A DNA stretch of 64,000 nt from Tridacna crocea (GCA_943736015.1 OX031068.1:26048296-26112295); one strand, 5' to 3'; counted from the stretch's first letter, positions 42,531 through 53,823 are shown. Made by a program: numbers and translations. The notes: generated from the letters alone by a model not told the origin.

Positions 42531-43784
42531 TCACAAGTGAATACTTACCAAGCCTATGGAAGCTTTCTTCAGGTAGCATAACATGCTGAGAGAAAATGAA
42601 TCCAAGCATCCTTCCCTGCATTACTGCCAGGTGTGAGTGTCTACATGTATACACTTGGGGAACATTTACTTGCCTTCTTTGTGATACTCTCTATCAGTTC
42701 ACAGTGTATAAACTCCCAAGTCTTTGCAACCATACAATCCACAGAAACCTAGGAAAAAATCTCATCTCAGTAGGATCAACTTAACAAGTAGACAATACAG
42801 ATCCAAGATCAGATCATAGATCATATGTTATGTGCAGTCTAAGCTAAATCAGTGTTGTCTGCCTAAGCTCCTATTCTAACCTATGGTAGGGAAAAGGTTT
42901 ACACTTATCATGGTTTGATAATGTTAGGTCTGTATACAGATCAAGATCAGACATCATAGAAACTGCAGGTTGATTATTGATCTACACTCTCCAGTACTTG
43001 AAAGATATGTTTCTTGTCAAGGTGTTCCTGAAAAATGCAACATGCAGGTTTTGTTTAGTGGTATAGAAATTGTGTTTCATTTTTCTAGCTTAGGTCTAAG
43101 AGTAAAGGCTATATTCACAGTGCTGTTATGTAGAAGAAAGTTCAGTGCACAGGGTATTATACAGTGAGTTCTGGATAGGAATAGTTGCATTTCCAACAAA
43201 GATTTGTTACTGGAAGTAAAAAGACTTCTTTTAGGAATTAATTGTATCTCAGGTTATTTATTTCTCAGAATTTGATGAAAAAAAGATAATATAAAGAGTG
43301 CTTGATTGAGTAGTTTTGCAAAGTGAAAAATTGAGATTTTGTTTTCGTATTCATTGTGTATAATTTTAAAATTATGTATATAAATCTATTCTGATAGAGG
43401 AATGTTGAGAGTTTCTTGTTAATCAGTTGAGCTGTGGGAAAAATGTACATACCTCATTGAGGAAGTTCAGAAATTGTTAGTATTCAGTAAACTGGAAGAA
43501 TTACTTGTGTCAGCTTTTACAGTTTAGTTTTTCGGAACACCTGAAAGTCTGTGATTTCTTTTATGCTGTGTGAGGAGGACTGTGATTGAAAGGTTAGATA
43601 GTCGATTTTTGTTTTTTAGCTCACATTCAGAGGAATAATTTGCATGTATTTTATGTTAGGCTGCTAAGCGCAGATCACTGACCTTATGTGAACAGTAGTG
43701 ATCAAGTTCAGAAATGAGAAAAAAAAAAAGAATTCCATTAACTTTTTTCTACACTTTGATGCATGTAAAAGGGATGACTGTATA
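42531..43784. other. No gene or element recognised
   Basis: Noncoding AT-rich sequence. Short ORFs have no splice or composition support. Confidence 0.45.
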
Positions 43785-44012
43785 TTAACCCTTTACCACA
43801 CAATCCCTGGTTTTTACGACCCTGAGATAGAAGCCTTTTTGAAAACATTGTGTGAAAAGGAGAAAATGCTGGTAACCAGCATTTTCTCCTTTTCTTACAA
43901 TGTTTTCTACCCTGCTGGAAATAAATTTCAATTTTTGAGTTAAGTTTATTGTCATCTGCAAGTGCTTCCAATTTGGACCAGTCTAAAATTTTGTTGTTTG
44001 GTAAAGGGTTAA
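43785..44012 (+). mobile_element. Family A TTAA element, full length
   Basis: CCCTTTACC and GGTAAAGGG ends with TTAA flanks. The hairpin is near perfect around GGTAACC. Confidence 0.93.
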
Positions 44013-44099
44013 TTAAAAACATAATTGTGCATTTCGCAGCGCTATAGACATTACCAATAAGAGCAAACAAAGTCATTTAATTATGTAATCCTCTTTCTC

Positions 44100-44338
44100 A
44101 AATACACGTATTAGGCATGTTCTGTAAAAAGGGGCCTCTACGAAATGTTTTAACCCAGGTCAGCCTCCATAATCTGCCCAGGCTGACTTGGGCTGAAACT
44201 TTTCTTTATTAGTCAATTTTCTTTATGTGTCTCATGATTGAGTCCATTGCTTAAAAAAGGGATATTACGGATCTTGTTTGTTACCGTGGATAACAGAGAT
44301 GCATTAGGCCCCTTTTTGTTGGAGCATGGCTCTTATTT
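44100..44338. mobile_element. Foldback repeat GTAAAAAGGGGCC...GGCCCCTTTTTG
   Basis: GGCATGTTCTGTAAAAAGGGG and CCCCTTTTTGTTGGAGCATG are inverted ends, with CCAGGTCAGCC and GGCTGACTTGG inside. It is related to 30905 and 33055. Confidence 0.68.
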
Positions 44339-44341
44339 TTT

Positions 44342-44566
44342 TTAACCCTTTCTCACATAATCATGACTTTTAAAGACCCTTGAGAAATTGAACATTTGAA
44401 AAAATTGCGCGAAAAGGAGAAAATGCTGGTGACAAGCATTTTCTCCTTGTCCAACAATGTTTTTAACCTTTCAGAATCTAAGTCAATCATTTGGGTCACA
44501 CTGAATTTGTTGTCTGTAAATGCTTTCAATTTGGACTAGTTTAAAATATGTGTGGGTTAGGGTTAA
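44342..44566 (+). mobile_element. Family A TTAA element
   Basis: TTAA flanks both ends. The hairpin is GCTGGTGACAAGC; the right end has decayed (GGGTTAGGG). Confidence 0.82.
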
Positions 44567-44861
44567 ATATCCATGACTAAACTCTGATATACTAAGTCTT
44601 TGAATGACTTTTTTCAAGAAAGAATTCTGCAAAAAATTCTACGTATGCATTGCATGTCAGCTGCTGTCAGAATTAGGGTCTTATCATTACGTAAATTAAC
44701 CACTCTTGTCAGTAACAAACATCTGTTTTGAATTGGTATCCTATGATTCCACTCATGAACATTCTGTCATGAACTTGGAAATGAAGTGATTATTACTGTA
44801 ACTCATAGAATGTTGGGAACAGTATTCTAGGATTTTGCGGACAGTTTAAGTTGAGCTCAGA

Positions 44862-45180
44862 CTGGACCAGTGCAGATAACTGCCCCCAAAAGCGATGTTA
44901 CTTTTTCATTGGTCGCCTCTTGGTACAGAAATAATAAAGACGAAATCATTTGAAAGCTTCATACAGGTTTTGTGAAGTTTGAACTCTCATAATTTCACAA
45001 ATAGAGCACAAAACTAGGATTTGAACATATCTGTTATTCAATAATGTTTTGTTTGAAATATAAATATTTTCAATTAAAACACAGAACATAGGAAAGAATA
45101 GTTCAATTTACTTGGTTGTTCCTGTTCTGGAAAACACACAAAATGGCTGCCACAAGGGATTGATTTTGTCAGGTCTGTTT
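44862..45180 (+). repeat. Dispersed repeat R2, copy 1
   Basis: GTGCAGATAACTGCCCCC, ATAGAGCACAAAACTAGGAT and ACAAAATGGCTGCCA match 53200-53520 in the same order. It ends with a YY1-like motif (AAAATGGCTGCC). Confidence 0.8.
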
Positions 45181-45199
45181 TTCATGATTTTTGTCTTTG

Positions 45200-45340
45200 A
45201 TAGGAAAGAAGATGTTGTAATGAAAATGGAGAAAATGGTGGTGACCACTGCATAATTGAGCCTATTCCCCTATTCACACAGTGTTTTCAAAATTGAAGAG
45301 TCGGTAAAACATCAGATTGTTTGGTGAAATGTGAAAGTGC
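45200..45340. repeat. Degraded TTAA element
   Basis: AATGGAGAAAATGGTGGTG is followed by a decayed right arm. Confidence 0.45.
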
Positions 45341-45470
45341 TGAATATAACTCAGTATGCATTTGTGAAACAGATCAGGATCAGACTACACAATACCTTGC
45401 AGTCTCTTCGAAGGTGACTTTTCTGTAGGAAAACACTGTTATATTGGGGCTGTACCAATGGTTCAGAATC

Positions 45471-45559
45471 ATAATTTTATAGGTGAGTGCAACACTATTC
45501 TAAGTGCCTGTACAATGTACAGGCACTTAGAATAGTGTTGCACTTACCTATCGAATTAT
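45471..45559. other. Near-perfect 43 bp hairpin with 3-base loop
   Basis: Arms 45471-45513 and 45517-45559 pair at 40 of 43 positions; the inner 33 pairs have one mismatch. The loop is AAT between GTGCCTGTAC and GTACAGGCAC. It matches none of the repeat families here. It could be a tiny palindromic element or a transcribed hairpin. Confidence 0.9.
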
Positions 45560-46181
45560 GCTCTCCAAATAAAGAGTGGTATTAATCTTACCCTTTTGGT
45601 ACTCAGCATTACGCAGTGCTCTTTTTGTGGACAGTGTAAATCAAGATCAGACTGTACCAAACATACACTCTGATCTTTATCTACCATTCCCAATACAATG
45701 AGAATATACATCAAGAGGAGATAGGATGAAATTGCTATACTTGGCTTTTTAACTTTGACAAGATTAGTTTTTAAGATGAAGTTATACTATAGAGTGAATT
45801 AGATTGTTTTGCTGTTCCTGTTTTTCCTATATTACACACTTTCTTATTGTGTGTGTAGGACACTACACCTATATAATATCACAATAATTTTTCCTCATTG
45901 TGAGCTGCGAAATTATGGACAAAGATTAATTACAAATATCAGGCTCCTCTTAATTGACCTTTATGTAAACGCGAGTTTGGCATGCCCCCACCTACTAACA
46001 CGCTATATTGGTTGTCCAGCCTGACAAGCTATGCAGACTTTTTTGTTTATGTGAAGCCCAAAGCTACATTTTCATTGGACAATAAGACATTAGTAGACCT
46101 GTCAATCAAAATCAGCAGAAAGGTTCATTGAAAGCATTTGCAGACAAGTTTGAAAATGATATAAATGAACTTAAGTTCTCT

Positions 46182-46400
46182 GATACCACACAATCCCTAA
46201 TTTTGATGCTCCTGGAAAAGAAGCCTTTTGAAAACATTGTGGGAAAAGGAGAAAATGCTGGTATGCAGCATTTTCTCCTTTTCCAACAATGTTTTCTACC
46301 CTTCACAAAATAAATTACAAATTTTCAGTCACTTTTATTTTGTCGTCTGCAATTATTGCTTTCGAATTGGACAAGCCTAAGATATTTCCATTTGGTAATT
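46182..46400 (+). mobile_element. Family A element with decayed flanks
   Basis: ACCACACAATCCCTAATTTT on the left; the hairpin centre is GCTGGTATGCAGC. A long-arm scrap precedes it at 46125-46160. Confidence 0.8.
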
Positions 46401-46771
46401 TGAGATAAGGTAGAAAACATTGTGGTGAATTGTGAAAAAGCTTACTTCTGCAGCATGGTTAGAAGAAGATATTGTTAGGTAAAGGATTAAAGCAGAAAAA
46501 TCTATTTGTATCCATTTAACAGCTGTTTTAAGCAGGCCACATAGTTACCCAGTAGTGTGGATGCAAGATCAGACAATATCTGCAGATCCCCACTGTCACC
46601 TAAACCACCTGAGTATCTCAGGGAGACATTACATTATCATTTGGCCATAGAGAAACCATGATAGAATGTACAAGTTTATATGCAGAAAGTATAGTGTAGA
46701 CATGAAACATGCATCTGGAATGCAGGAGAGAATACAGGAGAGTTACTTCACTACGTCACCACACCTGTGTA
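46401..46771. other. Noncoding, one element scrap
   Basis: A piece of long arm (GGTAGAAAACATTGTGG) near 46410 and a right end (GGTAAAGGATTAA) near 46490. Confidence 0.45.
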
Positions 46772-47000
46772 TTAACCCTTTACCCCATAAGGCATTTCTA
46801 TGGTATCTCTAATTGACCCTAAATAACAGAAAGGATGGAGCCATTTCTTATGTGTATGTGACCACTTTTGATAGCATTGAAAACATTGTGGCAAAAGGTG
46901 AAATTGCTCGTCACGAGCAATTTCACCTTTTGCTACTATGTTTTCCAAAGGCTCCTACAAACAATGCGTAGAAATGAGTATCTATGGAGTAAAGGGTTAA
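46772..47000 (-). mobile_element. Family B TTAA element, full length
   Basis: CCCTTTACCCCATAAGGC and GGAGTAAAGGG, with TTAA on both sides. The hairpin is GCTCGTCACGAGC. Confidence 0.93.
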
Positions 47001-47116
47001 GAAAGTACCAGCATTACCAAACCTTGGAGTTTGCTGCTGGTTTGGTGTTTATTTCTGTCAGACATCACAATTTAGGACTGGTCAAGATCTAAGTTGATAG
47101 TATTAGCAGAGGACAA

Positions 47117-47343
47117 ATAAACCCTTCATCAAGCATCAAAATTTTAGACTGGTCCAAATTGAAGGCATTTGCAGACAACAAATTAAGGGTGACCCAACTG
47201 ACAAAGTGTCTGGTTGATAGAGTAGAAAATGTTGTGGGGAAAAAGAGCTAATGCTGGGTACCAGCATTTTCTTCTTTTCCCCACAATAAAAAGCCTTTTA
47301 CTCAGGGTTGTTAAAAAGTTGGAATTGTTTTGTAAAGGATTAA
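47117..47343 (-). mobile_element. Family A element
   Basis: ATAA on the left, TTAA on the right. The right hairpin arm is shortened (CCCCACAATAAAAAGCC). Confidence 0.78.
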
Positions 47344-47654
47344 CAATTTGCCCAAATGATATGATTTGTCATAGACAGGGTTGTAAAACACTGGTGAAAA
47401 AATCAGAAATACTGATGAAAGCAGTTTTTGCTTTCTCCATAATATTCACTTCCTTTATTCTCCCTTATTGCTATAACATTGGATTACTTGGGAAAATGTG
47501 AACAAAAAAAACACACTGAATTGTTAAATCCAGAAGGAAGACACTAAGTGATGGAATATCAAGGTTGACAAATTCAAAGATCAAGATCACTCTGAGGTCT
47601 GATAACAACATCATTAAAATCACCATATTATGGACAAAACACAGACTATTCTAT

Positions 47655-48192
47655 GAAAAAGTTTGGTTGAGGGTAATGCAATGCATCCTCGGATACCCCG
47701 GGGTCTCCCTATTTGCTACGCTACATCGACCCTGGGACAATTGACTAATAAAACTTTGAATCAGCCGCCGAAAATCGATACGAAACGTCATAGCGTACAG
47801 TCCACTCGCCCATCACAAAATGATGATGGAACCAATGAAAAGCCAGCATTCGGCTAGCGGTAAAGCGAGGGAAATTCAATAAATTGTCCCAGGGGTCGAT
47901 GTAGCGTAGCAAATAGGGAGACCCCGGGGTATCCGAGGATGAATGCAATGGTAATATGCTGGACTATCAATCCTGAGGTTTGATTCCTGGCCTGACCAGG
48001 ACTTTTCTGAGACACTTCTTGTTTCTCAGCCAACTGGAGGTGAACTGGTTTGAAAAAAAATGGGTGATGAATAATGCAATGGTTAAATGCTGGACCATCA
48101 GTTCTGAGGTCTGAGGTTTGATACCCAGCCTGACCAGGACTTTTCTGAAACACTTCTTGTTTCTCAGCCAACTAGAGGTGAACTGATTTGAA
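47655..48192 (+). repeat. Tandem tRNA-like SINE pair, first unit interrupted
   Basis: Unit 1 (47655-47683 and 47951-48054) and unit 2 (48060-48192) share AATGCAATGG, GAGGTTTGATTCCTGGC or GAGGTTTGATACCCAGC (B-box-like), CTGACCAGGACTTTTCTGA and CACTTCTTGTTTCTCAGCC. Unit 2 shows the uninterrupted form of the insertion site in unit 1. Confidence 0.78.
47684..47941. mobile_element. MULE-like MITE with ~58 bp inverted repeats
   Basis: CATCCTCGGATACCCCGGGG on the left and its complement on the right extend for about 58 bp with very few mismatches. Direct 9 bp repeats AATGCAATG flank it (47675-47683, 47942-47950). Like the element at 6230 it starts CATC and has a 9 bp duplication. It interrupts the first unit of a tandem SINE-like pair. 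Confidence 0.9.
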
Positions 48193-48473
48193 ATCCAGAG
48201 GAAGGCTCACATGTACTGGTGCTTAATGCTGGGCATGTTAAAGAACCAGGGTCTCTTCAAAGAAGAACTTCAGGGGCTTGTACCCTGATCTTCTTGAATC
48301 CAATTCTTACTCTCTAATGGTCCATACCATATATGTCTGGAGCATGGAAGGACCTTAATCATACAAAGCCATCATTCTGTGAATAAAATGTTGTACACGT
48401 TTGGAACTGAAAAGGCCTAGATTCTAGACAATAGTTGGTGAACTATCTCTGCATCAGTATTTTTGTTTTTCAG

Positions 48474-48517
48474 AGGAGAAAAAAGTCAGGGCATTAAAGA
48501 AGCAAGAAAAAGGATAA
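48474..48517 (+). CDS. Candidate terminal exon 2 of the proline-rich gene
   Basis: Acceptor TTTGTTTTTCAG ends at 48473. In the required phase 1 the frame gives EEKKVRALKKQEKG and then TAA at 48515-48517. The strongly charged tail would extend the helical segment of exon 36672-36839. The polypyrimidine tract is good, but I see no AATAAA soon after the stop. It may be an alternative last exon to 42255-42319 or a chance match. Confidence 0.38.
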
Positions 48518-48519
48518 AT

Positions 48520-50120
48520 TGTTTTTGCTTTGTTGTTGTTTGCATTTTTGACGTCGGAATAATTGTGGTGTGGAATGCATCCTTGGCACTTAATCTGTAG
48601 TCATTCTCAGAGTAACTCTGCGCTATGCGCTGTTCTTGAATGAGCTTTAACATCTATAGTTGCCTTTGTGGCAATTGTAGATCAAGCTCAGAGTGTACAA
48701 GTGTGCAGCGTGATATTTGATCTAGTCTGTCAGCGTTGATGAGAAATTCTGGACAAGAACAACCTTAAAATTGTAATTTGGTGGGTCTTATTTCTATGGC
48801 ATTCTTAGGATTAATAAAAAGAGGATACTTTCAGTGGTATATTGAAACTTATTTCATCTAGTGAACATCATAATACTTTCACAATTGGCTACATAATTTC
48901 AATCTTTCATGGGAAAAAACAAAAATTCTAAATATTTCAGGCAACTAACCCCATTTTTTGTTGCAAGTTGCATCAAAATCCAGTACTGTTGTGTTTGGTT
49001 ATTTTCCAGTTGCTCTGCCCAACATTAGAATACATTACAGTTTTACATTAAGTCCAAAAAATGTAAGGTAAATGCTCATAAATTGCATAATATTTCCCTC
49101 TGGTTGAATGGCAAGGACTATCTACCTAGGTGACTAGTGCAAGGAAAATACGGTTTCCACTGCCATTGAAAGAGCTATGGAAATACTAATACTTGTGAAA
49201 ATTCATAAAGTAATGAAAATTTAGTGAGACAGAAGTGCAAACTTCGTCAATCTGAATGTACAGAGTTTTGAAAATTTTTGCACGAAAGCTTGTGAATTGT
49301 TAGTCACACATTACCCCAGAGGTTTCTGCATTATAATTTTGTACTCTTTGTTATGAAATCAGATAATTTCACTTATAACCATGAATGACCCAAGCCTGTA
49401 ATTTGAGAGGTCATCAGACCTCTCCAACAGTGGTGAGTTTAGAAGGCAGACTGCCACAGAATTTGCTGTCTAATTCTATTTCTTCAAGCCCAATTATTGT
49501 TCTGATACACAGTCTGTTTCGTCATGGTTTTGTATATAAAGCGAAACAAAAAAAAACAAAACGGGAAATAGACATACAGTAGTTTATTCATATAAATGAC
49601 GAATTTTAGAAAAGATTTAGTAATTTGCCATGGCTGCAAATAACATCCATAATAGTTATAGTTTTTTTTATTAAGCAAATATTCCAAGCAGAAGAAAAAA
49701 TAAGAAGAATTTCGTTAAAAAAGAGAAAGAAGACTGCTGGAGAAGAACATGGAATTTGAAAATGCAAGAAGGTCAAATTGCCGTCATGTAAAGCATAATG
49801 AGGTTTCTACGCGACTTTTTTACTTTTTTGTTTACATGTACCAGAATATATTGAAATTGAAAGCCAATAAACTATTTGAAAACATTGATGCTGACCTCTC
49901 CTGGCTTCTTTTTTAAAGAAGCCAACTTGCCCTCTATTATTTCACAATAAATTGCAGAAAAGCATGAGCTAAAAGGTATTAAGAGGTGAACTGTTCTGAA
50001 GATGTTGGTTATCATGTTAATAGTGATTAATGAAAGGAATGTGCCTTCAATTTTGTTGATCAGTAAATCCATATTCACTCTGAAATATGAACTGTCCTTG
50101 AACAGCAGTGCATTAAAGTA
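48520..50120. other. No gene or element recognised
   Basis: AT-rich noncoding sequence. A small inverted pair AGGAGAGGTCAG-like near 49895-49925 is too short to call. Confidence 0.4.
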
Positions 50121-50121
50121 C

Positions 50122-50335
50122 CTAGCCTGGCATTCAGGCCCTGTATTTAAGTCATTCTAATAAACAAAGTACACAACTACAGCAAAGTCACAGACATATG
50201 TGTTGTTACTTGCCCTTCTTCTGAAATACAGACATTCAGAAGAGTTGGAACACAGAGTTTTCATTTTTCAGTTTTACTTGATGATTTTGTTTTAATAAAA
50301 ACGCTCTATTTTTCGGACTGACACCAGTCTATAAG
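50122..50335 (+). repeat. Dispersed repeat R1, copy 2
   Basis: It matches 42315-42530 with scattered differences, including AATAAA (50159-50164) and GTGTTGTTACTTGCCC. Confidence 0.88.
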
Positions 50336-50371
50336 GTACTATGTGACCTATTTCTTTGTTGTTGTTTCCAG

Positions 50372-50409
50372 AGAATGATGAAGAATGTTTAGTTTTTATC
50401 AATCAGTGA
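50372..50409 (+). CDS. Candidate terminal exon 3 of the proline-rich gene (weak)
   Basis: TTGTTTCCAG ends at 50371. In phase 1 the frame reads ENDEECLVFINQ and then TGA at 50407-50409. It follows the second copy of the 42315-type repeat by about 35 bases. With only 12 codons it is the weakest of the three candidates. Confidence 0.22.
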
Positions 50410-50549
50410 ATCTTGTTATCTCTGGAATGTAACTTTATGCCATAGACTGTTCTAGAAACTGTGATGTGTAAGATGTACCATGTTACCTATACAAAATACT
50501 CATTATGTACTTATGATAATCTTTTGCTCTATGATGTAGGAATATTCTG

Positions 50550-50775
50550 TTGAACCCTTTACTACACAAAGACAACTTTTGATGACTCTGAGAAAGAAGC
50601 CTTTTGAAATCATTGAGGGAAAAGGAGAAATGCTGGTAACCAGCATTTTCTCCTTTTCTCATAATGTTCTCTCCTCTTGGATACAAATTGCAAATTTTCT
50701 GTCACTCTTATCTGACATCTGCAGATGCTTTCTATTTGGACCAGTCTATAAATTTGTTGTTTGGTAAAGAGTTAA
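50550..50775 (+). mobile_element. Family A element, shares right TTAA
   Basis: TTGA on the left, TTAA 50772-50775 on the right. The hairpin is intact around GGTAACC. Confidence 0.88.
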
Positions 50776-50973
50776 CTCTTTACCAAACAACAAAATTTTG
50801 GACTGGTCCAAAATGAAAGAATTTGCAGGTAAAATAAATATGACTTAAAAATTAGAATTTAATTTTTGAAGGGTAGAAACATTGTGAAAAAGAAGAAAAT
50901 GCTGGTTCTCTTTCTTCCACAATTTTTTCTATAGGATTCTTTCTCAGGGTCATTAAAAGTCAGGATTGTGTAT
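50772..50973 (-). mobile_element. Family A element, right end missing
   Basis: It shares the left TTAA. The right half of the hairpin is reduced, and the right end is replaced by SINE sequence. Confidence 0.8.
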
Positions 50974-51009
50974 TTCTTTACCAAGGATCCTATATGGCTC
51001 AGTGATGGA

Positions 51010-52476
51010 TAGGGCTCCGTATCGGTCAGTTTGATCGATACGATATTTGTATCGATACAAAATGATCGATATTTGATATATCATATGATATTTCAATTTT
51101 CAAGAAAAGACAGAAAAAAATGCGAAAATTGTGTTTGTTCTTTTTTCAGCATACCTGAAAAACAAAATACCGCAAATTTAACACTTCTAGATTGTATTGA
51201 AATTTCATAATTATGTAGGCCTAAATTAATATGAATTCTAACTAGATCTACATTTACTACTCATTAAAAAGCTGAAAAGACAGTCTAAGAGGACTCTGAT
51301 CGGACAATGTCAAGGAGACATTTTGTTGTGTCATGGGTTTCTGTGTTTTTTTTTTTCACCGAACAATTTTTCATGCATGTTAATTTCTGGATAGGTATGT
51401 TCGCATGATTCGACATAGATTTCTCAATAAGGATTAGAACTAGCATCAAAACCTGTTATTTTACTCACGATAAACAGATAATGGCCTTTTTTGTCCATGT
51501 TTTTTCTTACGTGAGGTCTCGCGTGTGATTAACATTTGTAATGCAAATTTCAAGTCTATAAAATGATTTACACAATAATTTACGCGAGTCGGAACACTGA
51601 TTTCAGATAATCTAATGGAAAAAGAGATTTGATTTTCGAGCCACATTTTTCGGCAATATTAAAAGATCGACCAAATAAAATCTTAGGAAGATTGAAAGGT
51701 CACGGCTTCAATTATTTCCATCGCTACCTCTCGATCACATCATGAGATGTTCATTACCTTTCTTTAATCAACTATATTGACCAATTATCAGCGTAAATTT
51801 GTCTGCAATCTGCTGATTGATGCATAATTAGCAGATTTCAAACAACATGACGGGGGAATGAGAATAGGGGTATTAGCTAATTGTCATCCATTGTGTAACG
51901 GGTACAGGGCAAGTAATAAAGAATGACGCATTTCGATGGTTGTAAGTTTCCCAGGTAGCCACACCTACCTCTACGACTACTCGACTTTAGAGAATACCTA
52001 ACCACGGCGGGGAATCACGTGACACAACAACAACAACTATGACCGATATTTGAAAACAATTTTTTTACCCTGGATAATTTGTTTGCTCGTCAATAACTTT
52101 TTTATCAGGTGTTGTTTAAAAAATCTAACATATCAAGCAAATCCCTGGAGTCCTTCCGCCTTCTCTGCTTCAAACCAAATTCCAATCGGTCATGTATTAA
52201 CGGAATTATTGAAGATTTTCTTACCTGAAGTCGGAGAATTTTTTCAAATATCGGTCATTGTTGTTGTTGTTGTGTTACGTGATTCCCCGCCGTGCTAACG
52301 TAAACTCGTAATGAATTTCGCCGTTAAAAACAACTAAACTGGGTATTTATATGCTTTACTTTTATTTTCTTTTGATGATCGATATTTTGTTCGATACAGA
52401 AACGTTCGATCCGATATATCTATCGAACGTAAAATACCGGTTTTTGATATATATCGAGTACCGGTACGGAGCCCTA
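51010..52476. mobile_element. hAT-like non-autonomous element
   Basis: Inverted ends TAGGGCTCCGTATCGG and CCGGTACGGAGCCCTA (one mismatch) are flanked by exact 8 bp repeats GTGATGGA (51002-51009, 52477-52484). An 8 bp duplication with TAGGG-type ends points to hAT. Subterminal regions are rich in ATCGATA motifs. I see no transposase frame. A smaller element sits at 52003-52294. Confidence 0.85.
52003..52294 (+). mobile_element. 292 bp element with CACGGCGGGGAATCACGT ends
   Basis: Inverted ends of about 50 bp (CACGGCGGGGAATCACGTGA, ACAACAACAACAA) bound it, and CTAAC is repeated on both sides (51998-52002, 52295-52299). It lies inside the hAT-like element. A rearranged relative is at 53973-54341. 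The superfamily is unknown. Confidence 0.82.
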
Positions 52477-52729
52477 GTGATGGAGTGTGAGACTTTTAAC
52501 CTTGAGGCCCTGGTTTGAGCAACACTTGATTCACTGTTGTCTTTTGGGGGGAATGTCCTTGGGCAAGACACCTCACACCCCTAGCCTGGTACTTGTGAGA
52601 CCTATGAAATACTTATGTAATTTATGTAAATTTATCCCCAGGATATGACTGAAATGATGTTGAAAGCAGTGTACAAAACACCATTCTGTCAATCAATCAT
52701 AACTCTAAATATCAACCAATACCCTATAT

Positions 52730-53110
52730 TAAGTAAGGACTTTGAAGGAAAAGGCCTTTGAAAACTTTGTAGGAAAAGCAGAAAATGATGGTAATAAGCA
52801 TTTTCTACTTTTCCAACAATGTTTTCTACTCTCTCAGGAATGAATGTCACAGTCTGAACTACATTTTGTTAAACCTTTCAATTTCAAACCGATCAAAAAT
52901 TTTATGGTTTCAAGGAGTTAACTCTTTATCACATAATACCAAGTTTCAAGAACTTTGAGATCATAAAAGCCGAAAACCTTGTTGAGGGTAAAGGCTGAGA
53001 ACCATGTGGGAAAAGAAGATGATGGCATTTTCACCTTTCCCTACAATGTTTTCTACTTACCAAAAGGCAAAGTTCAGTTTTAGAAACTGTGGCTTTGAAA
53101 TAAACATTAC
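52730..53110. repeat. Two degraded TTAA elements
   Basis: 52730-52921 and 52918-53110 share TTAA 52918-52921. Hairpins are decayed (GATGGTAATAAGC). Confidence 0.6.
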
Positions 53111-53199
53111 AGAGCTCTGGATGTGATGATAATTCAAAAACATTATTATATTTCTCCAAACCCCATGTTGTGGGTACACATTAGAATCATCTCAATGAG

Positions 53200-53525
53200 A
53201 CTTAGTACAGATAACTGTCCCCAAAGGTGTTATTATTTTTTGACTGGTCGCCTTTGGGTACAGAGACAATCCGGACAAAGTCAGTTGAAAGTTCCGCACA
53301 GATTTTGGGCACAAGTTTGAACTCTTATAATTTCGCAAATAGAGCACAAAACTAGGATTTAAACATACCTGTTGCTTGTGTATTCAATTTCCTTCGTTTG
53401 AAATACAAATACTTTCAATTTAAACGCTGAACGTGAGAAAAAAGGTGTATATCATCAGTTACTCGAGTTGTTTAATTTCCCGAAAACATACAAAATGGCC
53501 GCCATGCACTACAAATTTCGTCAGT
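53200..53525 (+). repeat. Dispersed repeat R2, copy 2
   Basis: GTACAGATAACTGTCCCC, ATAGAGCACAAAACTAGGAT and ACAAAATGGCCGCCATG match 44862-45180. The YY1-like AAAATGGCCGCC is a better match here. Confidence 0.8.
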
Positions 53526-53823
53526 GATTTTTCTGAGATAAACATGTTATAAACGACTTCTACAAGCTTTTTATGTAAAGAATGGTTTAACAATTTATTT
53601 TTGGTCATGTTTATTACTAAAAGTTAATTGCATTTCGCTGCAATACAGATAAAACTGAAGAAACAGAAAGTCAGTATAGTGCTCTATATTTGCTACCGAA
53701 AAATTTACGATGGACTTAAGATGGTATGGTGTACAGTAAATGTCCAAATATGAAAAAGATCACCGCAGCATCTCATTATTGAGACTAAATAAGACTGTTC
53801 TAATGAATAACTATAACATAAAT

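Larger units (their letters stand above)
50985..52690 (+). mobile_element. tRNA-derived SINE split by an hAT-like insertion
   Basis: The head GGATCCTATATGGCTCAGTG is at 50985-51009 and the remainder starts GTGATGGAGTGTGAGACTT at 52477. It has a B-box-like GGCCCTGGTTTGAGC and the tail GATATGACTGAAATGATGTTG. The order and tail match the SINEs at 8090 and 15425. Confidence 0.78.

Noticed and set aside
49436-49580. Possible exon after TCTCCAACAG
   Set aside because: The acceptor tract is weak, and the frame has no phase or composition support.
42315-53525. One large segmental duplication joining repeats R1 and R2
   Set aside because: R1 and R2 copies are offset by different distances and the sequence between them is not similar, so they are separate dispersed repeats.
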